The notes under the pieces are model-generated. The model searched no databases. It saw only the letters and a program-made list of their open reading frames with translations, and was not told where the DNA came from. The position numbers were made by a program, and so were the translations under genes. Shown here piece by piece: positions 1 through 6,121 of a stretch of 18,570 bases of DNA. The DNA comes from JBIKLM01 sp044375105 (lineage in GTDB: Bacteria; Planctomycetota; UBA1135; GCA-002686595), in the NCBI GenBank assembly GCA_044375105.1, contig JBILNK010000074.1, positions 1 to 18,570 on the forward strand, read 5' to 3'. Each line of letters begins with the position of its first letter. The stretch's first letter is position 1.

Positions 1-30
1 GACGGCGCGCGGGGCCGCGCGGGCTGGCGC

Positions 31-60
31 GGGGCTGGCCTGGGGCTTGCCGGGGCTGGG
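31..60 (+). other. Putative G-quadruplex motif
   Basis: The plus strand has four G runs: GGGG at 31-34, 42-45 and 52-55, and GGG at 58-60. The loops are 7, 6 and 2 nt, so the stretch meets the usual G3+N1-7 rule. In DNA this GC-rich such a motif can arise by chance. The role is unknown, and it lies far (about 330 bp) upstream of the next start codon. Confidence 0.4.
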
Positions 61-322
61 TTGTCGGCTGGCGATGGACCGGCATGCCCCGGGGCAGCCC
101 CGCGTTCCTGAAGGACGCGGCGCCTCGCCCTGCCGGTCCCGCAGGCTGTCCTTGTTCCTGGCCAGGCTCCCGGGGCGGGGTCGTCGCGGGTCGCCCCGTG
201 CGCTCCCGGGCTCCCGGGCTGCCTGGCGGGTTCCCGGGCCGCCCGCGGACCCGCGGGACGTCGCCCGGCCCCTGCTCCCAGGCCGGGCCAGCCCCGGGCC
301 GCCGGGATCTCACCGGGGGCCC

Positions 323-358
323 GCCCGCCGGTTTCAAGTCGCCGGACCCGCCGGACCG
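323..358 (+). repeat. Dispersed inverted repeat, copy 1
   Basis: The 17 bases at 342-358 are the exact reverse complement of 7155-7171. The similarity extends on one side: GCCCGCCGGTTT starting at 323 resembles GCCCGCTGGTAT read on the minus strand from 7184, with an indel of about 6 bases between this part and the exact core. Copy 1 ends 32 bases before the start codon of the receiver-DUF4388 gene. It may be a small dispersed element or a shared structural signal. With only two copies in view, its nature is uncertain. Confidence 0.35.
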
Positions 359-390
359 AACAGAAGCCGTCGGCGCTGGCCGAGCCCCTC

Positions 391-1872
391 ATGCCCGACA
401 TCTCGCCCAAGCCCGATGCAGCCGCCGCTCCCCGGGCCATCGACTGCCGGATCCTGCTGGTCGACCCGGACGTCGAGGCTCGCCAGGCGCTCGAGCAGTC
501 CCTGGCCTCCAGCGGTCGCTATCAGGTGCACCTGGCGCACGACGCCGATGGCGCCGTCTACCTGCTCGGCCACACGCTCATCGATTTGGTCATCGCCGAC
601 GCCGACACCGGCCTGGAGCAGGCCTTCGGGCTCCTGCGGCGCCTGCGCCGCGAGCCGCGTTGGCGCACCCTGCCGGTGTTTTTCGTGGGCGCCAGCGGCG
701 ACGCTCCCCGGCGCGTGTCGGCTTTCCAGCAAGGCGTCGACGACGTGCTCTCGAAGCCCGTCTCGGTGCCAGAGCTGATGGCGCGTATCGATGCGCTGAT
801 GCGCCGCGTGCGCTTGGCGCGCTCGAAATGGCGCGGCCGGCGCTACGAGCTGGCGGGCAACTTCCGCGGCCTGGCCTTCTCTGACCTGCTCACGATCCTC
901 GAGAACGGGCAGCGTTCGGGCATGCTCTCGATCCTGACCCGCCGCGGCGGGGGAGTGCTGTTCTTCGAGGACGGCCGCATCCGCCACGCGACCTTCGCCA
1001 CCCTGCAGGGCCCCGACGCGGTTTATCGCCTGTTCGCCGAAAGCGAGGGCGAGTTCGAATTCCTGTCGGGCCGCTCCGAACAGGAGGTGCCCCAGACGAT
1101 CTTCGGCAGCCCGACGGGCCTCATGCTGGAGGCAGCGCGGCGCCTCGATCAATACGGCGGCCCCAAAGAGTCGCCCAGCGCCTGCGCCCCGGAGCTGCGC
1201 TTCCAGGCGGCCCTCGAGGAGCGCCGGCGCACCAGCGCCGAAGACGTGCGCTCCCTGGCCCAGTCGCTCTCCGACCCCTTCAACCTGGGGGAGTTGGCCC
1301 TGCTGCGCGCCGAGGAGCTGGACACCTTCCTCTCCGAGCTGCACGCGCCCGGAGCCCTCCAGCTCCTGCTGGTCGCACCGCTCGAATCCGGCGTGCTGGC
1401 GCTCAGCGCTCTGGCCGCGCCGCTCTCCGAAGGCCAGATCTCGAAGTGCCTCTCGCGCTCGGCGCGTGCCCTGACCTTCAGTTTCTCCGCCGGCGCGGAG
1501 CGCGTCCTCGAGCTGCTGCTGGTCGATCCCGACGAGCCCTACGAGGCCTTCGGCGAGCGCTGGCCCCCGGTGGACGCCATGATCCTGGCTCCCAGCGGCG
1601 GCGACTGGCTCTCGCTCTCGATCAGCTCGCGGGTGGCCCTCTCGGCGCTGATCACGCGCTGCCAGCCCCAGCTGGTCCAAACGCTCGGCAACCAGAACCT
1701 GAACGCCGCGGTATCCGAGGTCCTGCTGCAGGCCTCACCCGGCAGCGAGCTGATCAACGACGCCGCCTTGATCAGCGATCCTGATTGCGATTTCCGCGCC
1801 GTGATCGTGACGGGGCTTGGGGCCCTCGAGCGGCACCTGGCGGCCTCCTCGCGCTTGGCCCGACCGGCCTGA
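391..1872 (+). CDS. Response regulator receiver domain + DUF4388 protein
   Basis: 493 aa, cytoplasmic. Residues about 18-140 form a CheY-like receiver: acidic pocket Asp25/Asp27, phospho-acceptor Asp70 (IADADTG) and Lys122 (SKP). The switch Thr/Ser position appears to be Gly100, so the phosphorylation switch may be unusual. Residues about 152-258 match DUF4388 (PATAN-like): the run from LAGNFRGLAFSDLLTILENG to the GVLFFEDGRIRHA turn is typical. Such modules are adapters found with receivers and gliding or motility signalling in myxobacteria, cyanobacteria and planctomycetes. Residues 260-493 are alpha/beta-like and I cannot assign them. ATG 391 follows a C-rich leader (CCCCTC) without Shine-Dalgarno and just precedes the receiver. 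A PilZ gene begins 5 nt after the stop, so the two are almost certainly cotranscribed. No DNA-binding output domain is visible. Confidence 0.88.
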   Translation: MPDISPKPDAAAAPRAIDCRILLVDPDVEARQALEQSLASSGRYQVHLAHDADGAVYLLGHTLIDLVIADADTGLEQAFGLLRRLRREPRWRTLPVFFVGASGDAPRRVSAFQQGVDDVLSKPVSVPELMARIDALMRRVRLARSKWRGRRYELAGNFRGLAFSDLLTILENGQRSGMLSILTRRGGGVLFFEDGRIRHATFATLQGPDAVYRLFAESEGEFEFLSGRSEQEVPQTIFGSPTGLMLEAARRLDQYGGPKESPSACAPELRFQAALEERRRTSAEDVRSLAQSLSDPFNLGELALLRAEELDTFLSELHAPGALQLLLVAPLESGVLALSALAAPLSEGQISKCLSRSARALTFSFSAGAERVLELLLVDPDEPYEAFGERWPPVDAMILAPSGGDWLSLSISSRVALSALITRCQPQLVQTLGNQNLNAAVSEVLLQASPGSELINDAALISDPDCDFRAVIVTGLGALERHLAASSRLARPA

Positions 1873-1877
1873 GTTCC

Positions 1878-2276
1878 ATGAGCATGAACAACGATCGTCG
1901 CCGCGTGCAGCGCACGCGCCCACCGGAGGGGCAGCGCATCGAGGTGCGTTGGTTGCCGGAAAAGGGGCCGGCCCTCCACGCGCACCTGTGGGACCTTTCC
2001 GAATTCGGCCTCGGGGGCCTATTCCCCCGGGACGCAGCCCGCGAGCTCCGCGCGGGCGCCCTCGGCCGGCTGCTCTTCGCCTGTTGGGGGCCTGAAGAAG
2101 CCCCCCTGTGCTTCGACCTGCCTGCGATCCTGCGCCAGGCGCGTCCCATGGCCGCGGGATTCTTCGTGGGCCTCGAATTCCGCTGGAAAGAGGCCCCCGG
2201 CGAGGGGCCGCCGCCGGCGCTCACCGCGCTGCTCAAGCGCTGGCAGCTCGCCCGCGGGACCGATCAGGCAGCCTGA
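1878..2276 (+). CDS. PilZ domain protein (putative c-di-GMP receptor)
   Basis: 132 aa, a stand-alone PilZ domain. Both halves of the c-di-GMP signature are visible: RxxxR as Arg8...Arg12 (RRVQR) near the N-terminus and DxSxxG as Asp39-Leu-Ser41-Glu-Phe-Gly44. The rest alternates short beta strands up to about residue 108 (FFVGLEFRW), followed by a short helix (ALTALLKRWQLA). The start is placed at ATG 1878, 5 nt after the stop of the receiver-DUF4388 gene. An in-frame ATG at 1884 is an alternative, and the longer frame back to 1785 overlaps the upstream gene and adds only low-complexity residues. PilZ adapters transmit c-di-GMP levels to motility, polysaccharide or chemosensory machines. Tandem placement suggests the two proteins act in one pathway (inference). 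Confidence 0.85.
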   Translation: MSMNNDRRRVQRTRPPEGQRIEVRWLPEKGPALHAHLWDLSEFGLGGLFPRDAARELRAGALGRLLFACWGPEEAPLCFDLPAILRQARPMAAGFFVGLEFRWKEAPGEGPPPALTALLKRWQLARGTDQAA

Positions 2277-2311
2277 GGGGCCCTGAGGCGACCGATGCGC
2301 CTTGCGGGCCC

Positions 2312-3148
2312 TCACCGGTCGAGACCTTGGCCCTCGATCCAGTTGGCCAGGTCGCGGGCCAGGGCTTCGCTGCCGGGTGCGGCCAGCAGGTCGTGGCCGC
2401 GCTGGGGCAGCTCTTCGAGGGGCACGCCCAGGAACTCGGCGAAGGGCCGGGTAGAGGCCGGCGGCGACACGCGGCTGTCGGCGCCCACGAGCACCCGGGC
2501 TGGCAGGCGCTGATACAGCGGCGGGATCTCGCGTCCGCGCGCCAGGGAAGCGACCACCCGCCAGGACTCGTCCTGGACGGTCTGGTGGTAGGCGGCCAGA
2601 TCGACGCCCTGAGGATGGCTCAGGAATAGCTCGGCGGCCAGCTGGGGCGTGCGCACCCAGCGATAGGCTTGCTTTTGTATCCAGCCCAGGCGCCCGTCGA
2701 GGGGATGGCGGCGCTTGAGTCCGCGCACCATCGGCTTGAGGCCCTCGGGGCCGAGGGGCGAGAGGAAGATCGCGGCGGGCAGATCGCCCACGTGAAAGGC
2801 CTTTTCCTTGCGCTGTTCGAGGATGCGGCACAAGAACAGCGAGGCGGCGCCGTGGGTCAGGACGACCGGGCGCGGCTCGATGCGCTCGAGGCGCCGGGCG
2901 ATCGGGCCGACGTAGTCCTCGAAGTTGTAGAAGCCGAGCTCGCCCTTGTGGCAAGTGCTCTCTCCGTGGCCGGGCAAACCGACCGCCAGCACGCTGAAGC
3001 CTTCGCGGGAGAGGGCCTCGCCCAGCGGGGCGCACGAGCGCACGTTGCGGAACAGATCGTGGGCGATCAGCAGCGAGCGCGGCCGCGCGGGGCCTGCGGG
3101 CTCGAAGCGTTGGATTTCGACCGTTTCCAAGGACTGCTTGCGGCGCAC
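2312..3148 (-). CDS. Alpha/beta-hydrolase-fold protein with atypical nucleophile elbow
   Basis: 278 aa from a GTG at 3148. The fold is recognisable: a strand (SLLIAHD), oxyanion-type loop GLPGHGES (57-64), the elbow region VVLTHGAAS (95-103), a lid region, then a late Asp224 (VLVGADSRV) and His252 (PQRGHDLL) at the usual acid and base positions. The elbow normally reads GxSxG. Here the serine position is Gly (THGAA), with the nearest Ser three residues later, so the classical nucleophile is missing. The protein could be a non-hydrolytic member or use another residue. The start is uncertain: the open frame extends to 3436 with no stop but only compositionally biased residues, and there is no Met near the domain start, so GTG 3148 is the best guess. 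The substrate is unknown. It is convergent with the PilZ gene. Confidence 0.7.
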   Translation of the reverse strand: MRRKQSLETVEIQRFEPAGPARPRSLLIAHDLFRNVRSCAPLGEALSREGFSVLAVGLPGHGESTCHKGELGFYNFEDYVGPIARRLERIEPRPVVLTHGAASLFLCRILEQRKEKAFHVGDLPAAIFLSPLGPEGLKPMVRGLKRRHPLDGRLGWIQKQAYRWVRTPQLAAELFLSHPQGVDLAAYHQTVQDESWRVVASLARGREIPPLYQRLPARVLVGADSRVSPPASTRPFAEFLGVPLEELPQRGHDLLAAPGSEALARDLANWIEGQGLDR

Positions 3149-3489
3149 GAGGGCCGCTGAACCACGACGATGGGGCGCGGAGTCTAGCAGCCGATCGAGG
3201 CGCCTCCGCGCAGCTTCCGGAGCCTTCGGTTCCAGGGAGCTAGAGCGCGGCCCCGCGCTCGCTGCACGGAAGCGTTCGTCGCCGGCCGCGCTGCGGGGCG
3301 CGCCCGCGGGCCGGCCTCGAGCTCGGCTGGAGCTCTGCCGAGCCCCGCTGGCCGCCCGCTGGGGTCCCCACGGGGCGCCCGCGACGCGGCCCGGGCTCGG
3401 TGGCCTGCGGGCCAGCGGCCGGGCGCTGGAGGCCACTCAGGCTTGGGGGGGCGCGTCCAAAACCTGCCGACCGGTTCGCCCCGCGGGCA
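3149..3489. other. 341-bp GC-rich intergenic region
   Basis: This lies between the AlbA_2 gene and the hydrolase-fold gene, both on the minus strand. No coding signal is convincing; the upstream extension of the hydrolase frame to 3436 is Arg/Ala/Pro/Ser-rich. It holds a clean hairpin, GCTCGGC (3321-3327) pairing with GCCGAGC (3337-3343) around a 9-nt loop. A hairpin here could end the AlbA_2 transcript or shape the hydrolase leader, but no T tract follows on either strand. Part of the region may be coding if the hydrolase starts further upstream. Confidence 0.4.
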
Positions 3490-4149
3490 TCAAGGTCGGC
3501 AGTAGAAGCGCTTCGCGCCCTCCCCCGAGCCGTACAGCAGTCCGCTCCGTTCCAGGGCCAGGAAGGCCTTCTTGGAGCGCGCCAAGCCGATGTTTTGCTC
3601 CAGCGCGAAGGCGGCGGCGGTGGCCCCGTTGCTGCCGCCCTGGCGACTGGCCGGTCGCCTCGAGACCCACTCCAGCACGCGCTTCTCCAGGGCATCGGTC
3701 GGCCCTGGCCGACCTCCGCTCAGCAACGCCCTCAGGGTCGCCCCGCTGGCCGCCCGGTTCGATGCGCCCACGCGCACCGGCAGCTCCGGCTCGCCGGCGG
3801 CGTTGAGGACGCGGTGCGGTCCCGCGGCGCTGCGCGGTTGCCAGCAGGCTACCAAGCGTTGCTGACCCCCGGGTCCCATGGCCACGACGGCGACGTGGGG
3901 CTCGAGGGGCGGATCGACCTCCCGGGCAGCGATCGCCCGCACCTCCCGGGCGGTTTCCTCCGGCCGCGGGGCCCCCAGCAGCGCGCGGTTGTCCGCGACC
4001 CCGATCAGCACCAGGCCCCCGCGGGAGTTGGCGAAGGCCGCCAGGGTGCGGGCCAGCTTGCCGGGGCCGGGCAGCCCGCTCTTGAACTCGAGGCTCGGGC
4101 CCTCACCGGCGGCGATCCGGCGGGCCAGCTCGGCGGCGTCCAGGTCCAT
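3490..4149 (-). CDS. AlbA_2 (Schlafen-type) putative DNA-binding protein
   Basis: 219 aa. Residues about 8-55 show the AlbA_2 signature: EGPSLEFKSGLP, then KLARTLAAFANSRGGLVLIGVADN. The matching second half, PVRVGASNRAAS, is at about 124-135. This domain is the divergent AlbA/Schlafen fold found in bacterial putative transcriptional regulators. The C-terminal 60-70 residues (from about 150) look like a small winged-helix segment: ALEKRVLEW, then the helical SKKAFLALERSGLLYGSGEG. No ATPase module is present, so this is the short, regulator-like form. ATG 4149 sits just before the domain; upstream in-frame residues are low complexity. It is divergent from the small membrane-protein gene at 4295, and its target is unknown. 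Upstream lies a hairpin at 4177-4196. Confidence 0.75.
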   Translation of the reverse strand: MDLDAAELARRIAAGEGPSLEFKSGLPGPGKLARTLAAFANSRGGLVLIGVADNRALLGAPRPEETAREVRAIAAREVDPPLEPHVAVVAMGPGGQQRLVACWQPRSAAGPHRVLNAAGEPELPVRVGASNRAASGATLRALLSGGRPGPTDALEKRVLEWVSRRPASRQGGSNGATAAAFALEQNIGLARSKKAFLALERSGLLYGSGEGAKRFYCRP

Positions 4150-4176
4150 CCCGGGCGATTTTGGCCGCTCGGGTGG

Positions 4177-4196
4177 CCCCTGGGGTGTTCCAGGGG
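4177..4196. other. Hairpin in the divergent AlbA_2 / membrane-protein intergenic region
   Basis: CCCCTGG (4177-4183) and CCAGGGG (4190-4196) form a perfect 7-bp stem around a 6-nt loop. It lies 28 bp upstream of the AlbA_2 start and about 100 bp upstream of the membrane-protein start. As a symmetric site between divergent genes it could be an operator, perhaps for the AlbA_2 protein itself. That is a guess; the surrounding DNA is rich in C and G runs, which makes chance palindromes common. Confidence 0.25.
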
Positions 4197-4294
4197 CGGG
4201 CGGGCGGCAGGCCTGGCCCGCCGCTGGGCGGCGGAGCGCCCCTGGGAGTCTGCGGGCTTCAAGCTCTGCGGCAGGAGCCGCCGATCCAGATGGC

Positions 4295-4753
4295 ATGAGC
4301 GCGCCCGCCGCGATCGATCCGCCGAGCTCCCCCGAGACCCTCGCACCGCGCCGCCCGCGCCTGTGGACCTTCCTGTGGCTGGCCGGCGGCGTGCTGGGAC
4401 TCTCGATCCTAGTGACCGCCGGCTTGACCGTGGCCCAGGCCAGCGGGCTCTCCCGGGCCCCGGCCGCCAGCGCCGCCTCCTGGCTGTTTTTCGCCGGCGT
4501 GGCGGTGCTGCTGTGCACCCAGGCCATGCGCGAGCGCATGGGCAGCGGCCTGTGGTGCCTGCGCGGCTGTTTCTTGATCTTGTTCCTGGCCAGCCCCCTG
4601 GTCTGGAACAGCGTCGAGATGCGCGTTTTCGCCCTCTGCACCAGCGGCCTGTGGCTGGGCTTGTCGTTCTGGGCCGCTCCGCGGTGCGAGCGTCGGCCGG
4701 CTCCACAATCGGACTCGGACGCAACCGCCGCCGAGGACCGCAGCGCGGCCTGA
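4295..4753 (+). CDS. Small four-helix inner-membrane protein, unknown function
   Basis: 152 aa. After a charged, Pro-rich N-terminus (about 1-22) there are four hydrophobic segments: about 23-48 (LWTFLWLAGGVLGL...), 57-78 (SWLFFAGVAVLLC), 84-103 (LWCLRGCFLILFL) and 107-128 (FALCTSGLWLGLSFW). A hydrophilic, acidic/Arg tail follows. Only a few charged residues lie between helices 2 and 3 (RERMG). I recognise no family. ATG 4295 is used; an overlapping ATG at 4290 is out of frame. A GGAG at 4274-4277 is too far away to be a normal ribosome site. It is divergent from the AlbA_2 gene and converges on ahpD. Hydrophobic segmentation and codon pattern support a real gene. Confidence 0.65.
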   Translation: MSAPAAIDPPSSPETLAPRRPRLWTFLWLAGGVLGLSILVTAGLTVAQASGLSRAPAASAASWLFFAGVAVLLCTQAMRERMGSGLWCLRGCFLILFLASPLVWNSVEMRVFALCTSGLWLGLSFWAAPRCERRPAPQSDSDATAAEDRSAA

Positions 4754-4901
4754 GCGCGGGAAAACCGTCGCTTCGAGGGCTCGCACGGGCAGGACCGCAG
4801 CCCGCGGCCAGCTCTCGATGGGCGCAGGCAGGCAGACGACCGGCTGCTGGCTCGCTTCGAGCTCGGCTGCGCGTCGAAGACAGCGCGGACGTTCGCGCTC
4901 C

Positions 4902-5438
4902 TCAGGCCGGGTGCCCTAGCGCCGTGGCAAAGGCGCCCACGACCGCAGCGATCCGCACGGCGTCCTGGATCATGGCGCGGCTGGCGCCGGCTTCGCGCAG
5001 GACCTTTTCGTGGGCCTGGATGCATTGCCCGCAGCCGTTCAAGGCCGAAACCGCCAGGGCCCACAGTTCGCGATCGAGGCGATCCCCGGGCGGGTGGGCC
5101 AGGGCCTGCATGCGCAGGCGTGCAGGTAAACGCCCGTATTCCTCGTCCTCGACCAGGTGCAGGAAGCGGTAATAGACGTTGTTCATGCCCATCGTCGCGG
5201 CGATGCGCTCGGCCGCGGCCTGATTCTCCAGGCCGAGCTCGTCGCCGCACTGCTCGCGGGCCGCCGCCAGCAGCTCTGGGGAGCCGCTGGCGAAGGCGCA
5301 GGCCACCAGGGTCCCCAGGCGTTGGCGCGCGCTGAGCTGGTCCGAAGACAACACCGACTGCAGGTTGAGCTTCAGGTCCTTGGCCGCTTCGGGGAGCTTG
5401 TCGCGCAGGCGCATCAGCGCCGGGGAGAGGCTTTGCAT
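4902..5438 (-). CDS. ahpD: Alkyl hydroperoxide reductase AhpD-like disulfide reductase
   Basis: 178 aa, the usual AhpD length. It is an all-helical carboxymuconolactone-decarboxylase-family protein that re-reduces AhpC. The catalytic set is visible: Cys136-Gly-Gln-Cys139, His143 downstream of the second Cys, and Glu124 twelve residues before the first Cys, matching the spacing of the Glu/Cys/Cys/His relay known in mycobacterial AhpD. The middle residue of CxxC that is His in the mycobacterial enzyme (CSHC) is Gln138 here. The MGMNNVYYRF segment (83-92) is characteristic. ATG 5438 lies 14 nt after the ahpC stop, so the pair is one operon with AhpC upstream. In actinobacteria AhpD is itself recharged by a lipoamide-dependent dehydrogenase system. 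Expression is probably under OxyR via the shared promoter. Confidence 0.92.
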   Translation of the reverse strand: MQSLSPALMRLRDKLPEAAKDLKLNLQSVLSSDQLSARQRLGTLVACAFASGSPELLAAAREQCGDELGLENQAAAERIAATMGMNNVYYRFLHLVEDEEYGRLPARLRMQALAHPPGDRLDRELWALAVSALNGCGQCIQAHEKVLREAGASRAMIQDAVRIAAVVGAFATALGHPA

Positions 5439-5452
5439 GGCGGGAGTCCGGC

Positions 5453-5995
5453 TCAGGCGACGTGCAGGGTGTCTTGGCCCTTGGTCCAATTGCAGGGGCA
5501 CAGCTCGTCGGTCTGCAGGGCGTCGAGCACCCGCAGGGTCTCCTGCGGATTGCGGCCGACGTTGAGGCCGTTGACGGTGACGTGCTGGATCACGCCCTGG
5601 GGGTCGACGATGAAGGTGGCCCGCAGGCAGACGCCCTCTTCGCGATCCAAGATGCCCAGGGACTGGCTCAGCTCGCGCTTGACGTCCGCCAGCATCGGGA
5701 AAGGCAGGTCGCGCAGGTCCTCGTGGGCGTTGCGCCAGGCCAGGTGCACGAATTCGCTGTCGGTCGAGAGGCCCAGGACCTGCGCGTCGCGAGCCTGGAA
5801 CTCGGCGTTTAGTCTGCCGAAAGCGGCGATCTCGGTCGGGCACACGAAGGTGAAGTCCTTGGGCCAGGCGAAGAGCACCAGCCACTTGCCGGGGAAGCTC
5901 TTGTCGCTGAGGTCCTTGAAGGCGGAGCTCGGGCGCTCGCGCTCCACGGTGGCTTTGAGATGGAAGGAGGGCAGGCGGTCGCCGATGGTCAGCAT
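5453..5995 (-). CDS. ahpC: Alkyl hydroperoxide reductase subunit C (2-Cys peroxiredoxin)
   Basis: 180 aa, cytoplasmic peroxiredoxin that reduces H2O2, organic peroxides and peroxynitrite. The peroxidatic cysteine is Cys52 in the classic loop DFTFVCPTE. Near the C-terminus DELCPCNW gives Cys166 and Cys168, matching the paired C-terminal cysteines of mycobacterial AhpC, which uses three cysteines and AhpD rather than AhpF. An extra Cys123 sits in EEGVCLRATF. The start at ATG 5995 gives the expected N-terminus (MLTIGDRLPSF). The leader is CCTCCC with no Shine-Dalgarno. It is the first gene of an ahpC-ahpD operon transcribed away from oxyR, the usual arrangement for peroxide-induced control. The minus frame continues upstream opposite oxyR, but that part is antisense shadow. 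Confidence 0.95.
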   Translation of the reverse strand: MLTIGDRLPSFHLKATVERERPSSAFKDLSDKSFPGKWLVLFAWPKDFTFVCPTEIAAFGRLNAEFQARDAQVLGLSTDSEFVHLAWRNAHEDLRDLPFPMLADVKRELSQSLGILDREEGVCLRATFIVDPQGVIQHVTVNGLNVGRNPQETLRVLDALQTDELCPCNWTKGQDTLHVA

Positions 5996-6121
5996 GGGAG
6001 GACGGGAGCAGGGGGATGGCGGCCCCACACCGGGGCAGCGCTCCCCAACATCGGCCCGGGCTGCTGATCGTTCCAGCCTATTCTCCGAGATACTTTGATC
6101 GCCTTGGGTTATCATTCGGAC
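5996..6121. promoter_or_regulatory. Divergent ahpC-ahpD / oxyR promoter region
   Basis: These 126 bp separate the ahpC and oxyR start codons. The oxyR-proximal half (about 6061-6121) is clearly AT-richer than its surroundings, as expected for promoters and a LysR-family operator. Two boxes of the form TGATCG-N8-TAT lie here. Both genes must be read from this segment, so OxyR most likely represses its own gene and activates ahpC from it. I cannot fix exact -35 and -10 elements. Confidence 0.7.
6065..6112 (+). promoter_or_regulatory. Candidate OxyR operator: two TGATCG-N8-TAT direct repeats
   Basis: Box 1 is 6065-6081 and box 2 is 6096-6112; each reads TGATCG, eight bases, TAT. They start 31 bp apart, close to three helical turns, so they face the same side of the DNA. 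Box 1 contains ATCG-N7-CTAT and a T-N11-A core, resembling the ATAG-N7-CTAT half-site known for OxyR. The enterobacterial operator has tetranucleotides at 11-bp steps (22 bp between dimer sites), so this spacing would be a variant. Box 2 ends 9 bp before the oxyR ATG. Confidence 0.45.

Larger units (their letters stand above)
1..390. other. GC-rich non-coding leader upstream of the receiver-DUF4388 gene
   Basis: I see no convincing gene here. The open frames that cross it translate into Pro/Arg/Gly/Ala-rich low-complexity sequence and run out of frame into the next gene. It holds many short repeats of CCCGGG-type words (for example around 200-260), a G-quadruplex motif at 31-60 and one copy of a dispersed repeat at 323-358. 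The promoter of the downstream gene should lie here, but I cannot pick out convincing -35 and -10 boxes. Confidence 0.55.

Noticed and set aside
334..1680. Long minus-strand open frame (448 codons) opposite the receiver-DUF4388 gene
   Set aside because: Its residues are rich in Gln, Arg, Gly and Ala with no domain; it is the antisense shadow of a gene with clear motifs on the plus strand.
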